Positions 58,237 through 64,000 of a stretch of 64,000 bases of DNA are shown here, one piece after another. Origin of the DNA: Oryzicola mucosus (GTDB lineage: Bacteria > Pseudomonadota > Alphaproteobacteria > Rhizobiales > Rhizobiaceae); the NCBI RefSeq assembly GCF_014534685.1, contig NZ_JACVVX010000005.1, positions 186,001 to 250,000 on the forward strand, written 5' to 3'. Each line of letters begins with the position of its first letter. Position 1 is the stretch's first letter. Made by a program: the position numbers and the translations under genes. The notes beneath the pieces were generated by a model. The model worked only from the letters and a program-made list of their open reading frames with translations, was not told where the DNA came from and did not search any database.

Positions 58237-61047
58237 GTGACTGTATCCCCTGCCCCCTTTTCCCGCCGTCATATCGGCCCCGGCGAGGTCGACACGCGCG
58301 CCATGCTGGCCGCGCTCGGCGTACCGTCCGTCGAGACCCTGATTTCCCAGGTCGTGCCGCAATCGATCCGGCTGGGCCGGCCGCTCGATCTGCCGAAACC
58401 CGCCAGCGAAGCCGAAGCGCTGCAGGAGCTCGCCGGCAAGATGAGCGCCAACACCGTGCTGAAAAGCTTCATCGGCGCGGGTTATTCCGGCGTCCATGTG
58501 CCGCCGGTCATCCAGCGCAACCTGTTTGAGAACCCGGCCTGGTACACTGCCTACACGCCTTACCAGTCGGAGATCAGCCAGGGACGCCTGGAACTGCTGT
58601 TCCATTTCCAGACGCTCGTCACAGAGCTGACCGGCCTGCCCGTGGGGTCAGCGTCGTTGCTGGACGAGGCGACCGCCGTGGCCGAGGCTGTCGGCATCGC
58701 TCTTCGCCATCATCGCGACAAGCGCAACACAATCGCGCTGGCCGGTGAGCCGCATCCGCAGACGCTGGACGTGGTTCGCACCCGTGCCGAACCGTTGGGC
58801 ATCGTTGTCGATGGCGGCGAGATCGACGAGCAGACCGCGGCCCTGTTGGTCTCATGGCCCGACACGAAGGGCGTCTATGGCGATCATAAGGCGGCGATTG
58901 AAAAGGCGCGCGCCGCAGGCGCTATCGTCATTTTCGCCGCCGATCCGCTCGGCCTGACGCTGACCGACACGCCCGCAAGCCTTGGCGCCGATATCGCCGC
59001 CGGGTCGATGCAGCGCTACGGCGTGCCGATGGGCTTTGGCGGGCCGCATGCGGCCTATTGCGCGGTTTCCGACAGGCTTACCCGGCTGATGCCGGGCCGT
59101 CTGGTCGGGCAGTCTACCGACAGCAAGGGGCGTCCCGGCTATCGGCTGGCGCTGCAGACGCGTGAGCAGCACATCCGCCGCGACAAGGCGACGTCCAACA
59201 TCTGCACCGCGCAGGCGCTGCTCGCCAATATGGCGGTGTCCTACGCCATCTGGCACGGACCCGCCGGCCTGCAGGCCATCGCCGCGCGTATCCACGATTT
59301 TGCCAGCCGGTTCGCCGCAGGACTCGGCAAGGCGGGCATTGAAGTCGTCGGCGCCCATCGCTTCGACACGGTGACCATCGACACGAAAGGCAAGGCGGCT
59401 AGTCTCGCCGTCGCCGCTGAAAAGGGCGGACGGCTGCTTCGCGTCGTAGACGAGAACTTTCTGGCCGTCGCCTTCGACGAAACCTCGACCGAGGCCGATC
59501 TGGCGGCACTGGGCGCGCTGTTCGAGGCGCCAATTCCGTCAGAGGCTGCATCGGCCATGCCGGGTTCGCCGCGCGGCAAGGGCTTTCTGAGCCAGCCGGT
59601 GTTCCATCAGAACCGGTCGGAGACCGAAATGATGCGCTTTTTGCGCCGCCTGGCCGACAAGGATCTGGCGCTCGACCGTGCCATGATCCCGCTCGGCTCC
59701 TGCACCATGAAGCTGAACGCGGCTGCCGAGATGATGCCGGTGAGCTGGCCCAGCGTCGCCAACCTGCATCCCTTCGCGCCCGCCGAGCATTCGGTCGGCT
59801 ACAAGGCGATGACCGACGATCTCGAAGCCTGGCTTGCCGAGATCACCGGCTTCGACGCCGTCAGCCTGCAGCCCAATGCGGGCAGCCAGGGCGAATATGC
59901 CGGGCTTTTGGCCATCCGCCGCTATCACCGGGAGCGCGGCGAAGGCCATCGCTCCATCTGCCTGATCCCTTCATCGGCGCATGGCACCAACCCGGCCAGC
60001 GCGAGCATGGCGGGCATGGATGTCGTGGTGGTGCGCTGCACCGAGGCCGGCGACATCGATGTCGAGGATTTGAAGGCCAAGGCCGCGCAGCACGCGGCCA
60101 AGCTCTCGGCGCTGATGATCACCTATCCGTCGACGCATGGCGTGTTCGAGGAAGGCGTCAAGGACATGATCGCCGTGGTCCACGAGCATGGCGGACAGGT
60201 CTATCTCGACGGCGCCAACCTCAACGCCCTGGTCGGCCTGGCCCGCCCGGGCGACCTCGGCGCCGATGTCTGCCACATGAACCTGCACAAGACATTCTGC
60301 ATCCCGCATGGCGGCGGCGGTCCCGGCGTCGGCCCGATCGGCGTGAAAGCCCACCTTGCCCCTTACCTGCCCGGCCATGTCGCGCAGCGCAGCGGGCATG
60401 CCGTTTCGGCGGCGCCATTCGGAAGCGCCTCGATACTGCCGCTCACCTGGATGTATATCCGCATGATGGGTGCGGCTGGCCTGAAGCAGGCGACGGAAAT
60501 CGCGATCCTTAACGCCAACTATATCGCCAACAAGCTCGATGCCTATTTCCCCGTCCTCTACAAGGGCCGCAACGAGCGTGTCGCGCATGAGTGCATCCTC
60601 GATACCCGCGTGGTGAAGGACCGTGCCGGCGTGACCGTCGAAGACGTCGCCAAACGGCTGATCGACTATGGTTTCCACGCGCCCACCATGTCCTGGCCGG
60701 TGGCCGGAACGCTGATGGTCGAACCGACCGAATCCGAGCCGAAGGCGGAGATCGACCGCTTCTGCGCGGCGATGATCGCCATTGCCGGCGAGGCCGAACG
60801 CATCGAGACGGGTGATTGGCCGGCCAACGACAACCCGCTATCGAACGCGCCGCACACCGCGGCGGAAGTCCTGGCGACGGAATGGACCCACCCCTATTCC
60901 CGCCTCGAAGCCGCCTACCCCTCGATGGACCCGGATACGGCATCGAAATACTGGCCGCCGGTCTCGCGCGTGGACAATGTCGCGGGCGACCGGAACCTCG
61001 TCTGCTCCTGCCCGCCAGTGACGGAGTATCTCGGCGCGGCGGAGTAG
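58237..61047 (+). CDS. gcvP: Glycine dehydrogenase (aminomethyl-transferring), P protein
   Basis: PLP-dependent decarboxylase of the glycine cleavage system. The 936-residue protein is the full-length homodimeric form (both halves fused); PLP lysine K685 lies in [20 protein letters not shown] 58237 is used, with CGGAG upstream; the frame further upstream overlaps gcvH. It ends the gcvTHP operon. Confidence 0.96.
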   Translation: MTVSPAPFSRRHIGPGEVDTRAMLAALGVPSVETLISQVVPQSIRLGRPLDLPKPASEAEALQELAGKMSANTVLKSFIGAGYSGVHVPPVIQRNLFENPAWYTAYTPYQSEISQGRLELLFHFQTLVTELTGLPVGSASLLDEATAVAEAVGIALRHHRDKRNTIALAGEPHPQTLDVVRTRAEPLGIVVDGGEIDEQTAALLVSWPDTKGVYGDHKAAIEKARAAGAIVIFAADPLGLTLTDTPASLGADIAAGSMQRYGVPMGFGGPHAAYCAVSDRLTRLMPGRLVGQSTDSKGRPGYRLALQTREQHIRRDKATSNICTAQALLANMAVSYAIWHGPAGLQAIAARIHDFASRFAAGLGKAGIEVVGAHRFDTVTIDTKGKAASLAVAAEKGGRLLRVVDENFLAVAFDETSTEADLAALGALFEAPIPSEAASAMPGSPRGKGFLSQPVFHQNRSETEMMRFLRRLADKDLALDRAMIPLGSCTMKLNAAAEMMPVSWPSVANLHPFAPAEHSVGYKAMTDDLEAWLAEITGFDAVSLQPNAGSQGEYAGLLAIRRYHRERGEGHRSICLIPSSAHGTNPASASMAGMDVVVVRCTEAGDIDVEDLKAKAAQHAAKLSALMITYPSTHGVFEEGVKDMIAVVHEHGGQVYLDGANLNALVGLARPGDLGADVCHMNLHKTFCIPHGGGGPGVGPIGVKAHLAPYLPGHVAQRSGHAVSAAPFGSASILPLTWMYIRMMGAAGLKQATEIAILNANYIANKLDAYFPVLYKGRNERVAHECILDTRVVKDRAGVTVEDVAKRLIDYGFHAPTMSWPVAGTLMVEPTESEPKAEIDRFCAAMIAIAGEAERIETGDWPANDNPLSNAPHTAAEVLATEWTHPYSRLEAAYPSMDPDTASKYWPPVSRVDNVAGDRNLVCSCPPVTEYLGAAE

Positions 61048-61077
61048 ACGGCGTTGACATGAGGGAAACTCATTGTA

Positions 61078-61111
61078 CATCATGTACACTTCATTCGGAG
61101 TGTACATGATG
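61078..61111. promoter_or_regulatory. 13-bp perfect inverted repeat over the antitoxin start
   Basis: CATCATGTACACT at 61078-61090 and AGTGTACATGATG at 61099-61111 are exact inverted repeats around eight bases, covering the antitoxin start codons. A further TGTACAT copy lies just upstream (61074-61080). It is a likely autoregulatory operator; as RNA it could also form a hairpin hiding the start. Confidence 0.6.
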
Positions 61112-61351
61112 AAACTCTGGTCGATTTCCGAGGCGCGGGCTCACATCTCGGAGGTATTCGAGTCCGCTTTAAAGGATGGACCACAGAAGATTGAGCGGCG
61201 TGACCGTAAATCTGTGGTCGTGGTCTCCGAGGCGACGTGGAGCAGATTGCAAGCGGATTATCCGTCTTTCGCGGACCTGGTGCTCAACAGCGGTCTGGAA
61301 GAGGACGATCTGCCGAAGAGATTGCCCGCAAGGGTGCTCGGCTCCTTATAA
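61106..61351 (+). CDS. Phd/YefM-type antitoxin
   Basis: An 81-residue antitoxin (MMKLWSISEARAHISEVFE...), with ISEARAHISEVFESAL and VVVVSEATWSRL as Phd/YefM marks. A GGAG site five bases before ATG 61106 supports this start; ATG 61109 is equally possible. Upstream frame codons from 61073 fall in the operator. It is one base from overlapping the PIN toxin. Confidence 0.85.
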   Translation: MMKLWSISEARAHISEVFESALKDGPQKIERRDRKSVVVVSEATWSRLQADYPSFADLVLNSGLEEDDLPKRLPARVLGSL

Positions 61352-61792
61352 ATGTATCTTCTCGACACCGATGTTTTGTCGCTGACAAGCCCGTTGTCTC
61401 GTCTTGAGGGAGAAGGCGTTGAGAATTGGCGCAACTGGGTTGCGGCGAATTCCGCGAGCTTGCATTTCAGCACGATAACCCTTCTCGAAATTCGTTTCGG
61501 GATTGAAAAACTGTTGAGCCGCGGAGCGGCCCAGCGCGCAGAAAAGCTCCAGCGTTGGATCGCCATCATTCAAGGTGTGCATCAGTCGAGGTTGATGCCG
61601 GTCAGTGGAGAAATAGCCGATCGGGCGGGAGTCCTGCTGTTCAAGGCCCATAGCGACGGTCATTCGCCGAGTTCGGAAGACGCGATAGTCGCCGCGACAG
61701 CAGAACTATTGAAGTTTCGGCTTTTGTCCCGGAACGTCAAACACATGCGGGCGCTCGGGGTGGATTGCCTCGATCCGCTCAAGCTGAAGTGA
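61352..61792 (+). CDS. PIN-domain toxin (VapC type)
   Basis: A 146-residue PIN-fold ribonuclease toxin, MYLLDTDVLSL (D5, D7), LLEIRFGIEKL, SSEDAIVAATA and RLLSRNVKHM giving the acidic and basic active-site segments. It starts right after the antitoxin stop. A Phd-fold antitoxin with a PIN toxin is less usual than VapB/RHH but is known. Confidence 0.88.
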   Translation: MYLLDTDVLSLTSPLSRLEGEGVENWRNWVAANSASLHFSTITLLEIRFGIEKLLSRGAAQRAEKLQRWIAIIQGVHQSRLMPVSGEIADRAGVLLFKAHSDGHSPSSEDAIVAATAELLKFRLLSRNVKHMRALGVDCLDPLKLK

Positions 61793-61816
61793 GAGGACCG
61801 CTCCTTTCGGCGATCC

Positions 61817-61831
61817 GAACGGAACGTGAAC
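61817..61831. promoter_or_regulatory. LexA (SOS) box upstream of parE
   Basis: GAAC-GGAACGT-GAAC is an exact reverse-strand match of the alphaproteobacterial LexA box GTTC-N7-GTTC. It lies about 68 bases before the parE start, a suitable promoter position. Confidence 0.75.
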
Positions 61832-61898
61832 CAATTTCCTGTGGTACAAGGGCGTTCGAAACTGTATCGACTCTGATTCGCCAGCTATACGGACGGAC

Positions 61899-63947
61899 AT
61901 GGACGACGATTTCTTTTCAAAACTCGATCTGCCTGAACCCGCGGCAAAGCCCGCGCGCCCTGCAGACCCGCTCGTGCAGGCGGTGAAGCGTGCGGCGGCG
62001 GCCCCGAAAGACGCAAGCGACAGCTACAGCGCTGCCGACATCGAGGTCCTGGAAGGGCTCGAGCCGGTGCGTCGGCGGCCGGGCATGTATATTGGCGGCA
62101 CCGACGAAAAGGCGCTGCATCATCTCTTCGCCGAAGTCATCGACAACTCGATGGACGAGGCCGTGGCCGGCCATGCGACCTTCATTGAGGTGGAACTCGG
62201 CGCGGACGGCTTTCTGACGGTCACCGACAACGGTCGTGGCATTCCCGTCGATCCGCATCCGAAGTTCAAGGACAAGTCGGCGCTCGAGGTCATCATGACC
62301 ACGCTGCACGCTGGCGGCAAGTTCGACTCCAAGGTCTATGAGACCTCCGGCGGTCTGCACGGCGTCGGCGTGTCGGTGGTCAACGCGCTGTCCGACGTGC
62401 TCGAAGTAGAGGTGGCACGCGGCCGCCAGCTCTATCGCCAGCGTTTTTCGCGCGGCGTACCTCAGGGTGGGCTGGAAAAGCTCGGCGAAGTGCACAACCG
62501 GCGCGGCACCAAGGTGCGTTTCCATCCGGATGCGGAGATTTTCGGTAAAACGGCGCATTTCGAGCCGGCTCGCATCTACAAGATGGCGCGGTCCAAGGCC
62601 TATCTGTTCGGCGGCGTGGAAATCCGCTTCAGCTGCTCGCCATCGCTGATCGGCGAAAAGGACACGACGCCGGAAAAGGCCGTCTTCCATTTCCCAGGCG
62701 GCTTGAAGGACTATCTCGCGGCCTCGCTCGGCGACGAGATGCAGGTTACGCGCGAAATCTTCGCCGGCAAGAGCGAGAAGCAGGGCGGCCACGGCTCGCT
62801 TGAATGGGCGGTCACCTGGTATGGCGGCGACGGGTTCGTCAACTCCTACTGCAACACCATTCCGACCGGCGACGGCGGCACGCATGAGACCGGCTTTCGC
62901 AATGTGCTGACGCGCGGGCTTAAGGCCTATGCGGAGCTTGTCGGCAACAAGCGCGCGTCCATCATCACCAGCGAAGACGTGATGATTTCCGGTGCCGGCA
63001 TGTTGTCGGTGTTTATCCGCGAGCCGGAATTCGTTGGCCAGACCAAGGACAGGCTCGCTACGATCGAGGCGATGCGCATCGTGGAAACCGCGATCCGCGA
63101 CCCGTTCGACCATTGGCTCGCCGACAATCCGCAGGAAGCATCCAAGCTTCTGGAGTGGGTCATCGCGCGCGGCGACGAACGCCTGCGCCGCCGGCAGGAA
63201 AAGGAAGTGTCGCGCAAGAGCGCGGTGCGCAAGCTGCGCCTTCCCGGCAAGCTGGCGGACTGCACGCAGAACGCAGCGGCGGGCGCAGAACTTTTCATCG
63301 TCGAGGGCGATTCGGCAGGCGGATCGGCCAAGCAGGCGCGCGACCGAGCCAAGCAGGCGGTCCTGCCGCTGCGCGGCAAAATCCTCAACGTCGCCAGCGC
63401 CGGTCACGACAAGCTGACCGCCAACCAGCAGATCGCCGACCTGATCCAGGCGCTGGGCTGCGGCACGCGCTCGAAATATCGCGACGAGGATCTGCGCTAC
63501 GACCGCGTGATCATCATGACCGACGCCGATGTCGACGGCGCGCATATCGCGTCGCTGCTGATCACCTTCTTTTATCAGGAGATGCCGCAGCTCATCCGTG
63601 GCGGGCATCTCTACATGGCCGTGCCGCCGCTCTATCGGCTCAGCCAGGGCGGCAAGACGCTTTATGCGCGCAACGATGCGCATAAGGACGAATTGCTGCG
63701 CACCGAATTCACCGGGCGCGGCAAGATCGAGATCGGCCGCTTCAAGGGCTTGGGCGAGATGATGGCGGCGCAGCTCAAGGAAACCACCATGGACCCGAAG
63801 AAGCGCACGCTTCTGCAAGTCGCGGTGGACGAGGCCAATGTCGAGGGCACCAAGGCGTCCGTCGACGCGCTGATGGGCACCAAGCCGGAAGCGCGCTTCC
63901 GCTTCTTGCAGGAACGTGCCGAATTCGCCGAAGAGCTCGATATCTGA
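61899..63947 (+). CDS. parE: DNA topoisomerase IV subunit B
   Basis: ATPase subunit of the decatenating topoisomerase. The 682-residue protein has GMYIGGTDEKALHHL, EVIDNSMDEAVAGHA and GGLHGVGVSVVNALS in the GHKL ATPase, a transducer domain, and the TOPRIM VEGDSAGGSAKQARDR with MTDADVDGAHI. Motifs and length fit ParE rather than GyrB. It has a LexA box upstream. Confidence 0.96.
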   Translation: MDDDFFSKLDLPEPAAKPARPADPLVQAVKRAAAAPKDASDSYSAADIEVLEGLEPVRRRPGMYIGGTDEKALHHLFAEVIDNSMDEAVAGHATFIEVELGADGFLTVTDNGRGIPVDPHPKFKDKSALEVIMTTLHAGGKFDSKVYETSGGLHGVGVSVVNALSDVLEVEVARGRQLYRQRFSRGVPQGGLEKLGEVHNRRGTKVRFHPDAEIFGKTAHFEPARIYKMARSKAYLFGGVEIRFSCSPSLIGEKDTTPEKAVFHFPGGLKDYLAASLGDEMQVTREIFAGKSEKQGGHGSLEWAVTWYGGDGFVNSYCNTIPTGDGGTHETGFRNVLTRGLKAYAELVGNKRASIITSEDVMISGAGMLSVFIREPEFVGQTKDRLATIEAMRIVETAIRDPFDHWLADNPQEASKLLEWVIARGDERLRRRQEKEVSRKSAVRKLRLPGKLADCTQNAAAGAELFIVEGDSAGGSAKQARDRAKQAVLPLRGKILNVASAGHDKLTANQQIADLIQALGCGTRSKYRDEDLRYDRVIIMTDADVDGAHIASLLITFFYQEMPQLIRGGHLYMAVPPLYRLSQGGKTLYARNDAHKDELLRTEFTGRGKIEIGRFKGLGEMMAAQLKETTMDPKKRTLLQVAVDEANVEGTKASVDALMGTKPEARFRFLQERAEFAEELDI

Positions 63948-63963
63948 CAAAGCGCCGCTTTGC
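63948..63963 (+). terminator. Weak hairpin after parE
   Basis: CAAAGC and GCTTTG flank a three-base loop directly after the stop, followed by CTGTTTT. It is short, so termination here is uncertain. The remainder of the window edge (to 64000) has nothing recognisable. Confidence 0.4.
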
Positions 63964-64000
63964 TGTTTTACGGCAAATAGAGATTTTACCGTGACGACAA

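Noticed and set aside
61917-63950. Long minus-strand frame opposite parE
   Set aside because: A shadow of the high-GC parE gene; parE motifs are clear and this frame shows none.

Overview
The window is a stretch of core chromosome from an alphaproteobacterium, most likely order Hyphomicrobiales (Rhizobiales), family Phyllobacteriaceae or a close relative. This rests on the gene order bamA-rseP-cdsA-uppS-frr-pyrH-tsf-rpsB, the divK-pleD pair, an EipB-like (DUF1849) envelope protein, alphaproteobacterial LexA boxes (GTTC-N7-GTTC) and high GC content. No phage, insertion sequence, plasmid gene or CRISPR array was seen; genes are densely packed and the accessory content is small.

Layout. 1-7.4 kb (minus strand): outer-membrane assembly and early lipid/peptidoglycan genes run into the translation genes frr, pyrH, tsf and rpsB. 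7.4-14.2 kb: a diverged tRNA-Cys-like sequence, a ChrA transporter, DUF4031, EipB, RidA, a glycerophosphodiesterase, a FemAB/GNAT-like protein, a HIT protein and AzlCD. 14.4-17.8 kb: clpA-clpS and a phasin. 18.1-24.9 kb: a D,D-carboxypeptidase with a SPOR domain, an uncharacterised VWA/J-protein pair, DUF1489, L-serine dehydratase, a 43-residue membrane protein too short for usual cut-offs, a frameshifted DUF599 gene and a YdcF protein. 25-30.6 kb: gatA/gatC, a metallo-hydrolase, ruvX, a small lipoprotein and an AidB-type acyl-CoA dehydrogenase. 30.8-42.7 kb: pyrB with a pseudo-dihydroorotase, plsY, dprA, topA, rnr, DUF983, a Nudix hydrolase and an MFS transporter. 42.8-48.7 kb: rpmG, pleD/divK, DUF3572 with a HAD-like protein, SOS-controlled dinB and a DMT transporter. 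48.8-61 kb: dnaE, glutathione-dependent formaldehyde detoxification (frmA, fghA) split by a FitAB-type toxin-antitoxin module, then a glycine riboswitch and gcvTHP. 61-64 kb: a Phd-type antitoxin with a PIN toxin, then parE behind a second LexA box.

How the genes work together. The frmA/fghA and gcv genes are one-carbon functions: formaldehyde to formate, and glycine to methylene-tetrahydrofolate. dinB and parE each carry a LexA box, so both look SOS-inducible. The cell-cycle regulators divK and pleD are adjacent and co-directional.

The observations I consider most worth checking are the pyrB-coupled dihydroorotase that has lost its metal ligands, the VWA/membrane J-protein pair, the 13-bp perfect inverted repeat over the antitoxin start at 61.1 kb, the tandem TGATATCA operator at 54.2 kb, the two LexA boxes, the unexplained transcribed-looking region with a strong terminator beyond pleD, the diverged tRNA-Cys-like locus, the DUF599 frameshift and the histone-like tail on ClpA. 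I did not find a wholly new multi-gene defence or biosynthetic system.
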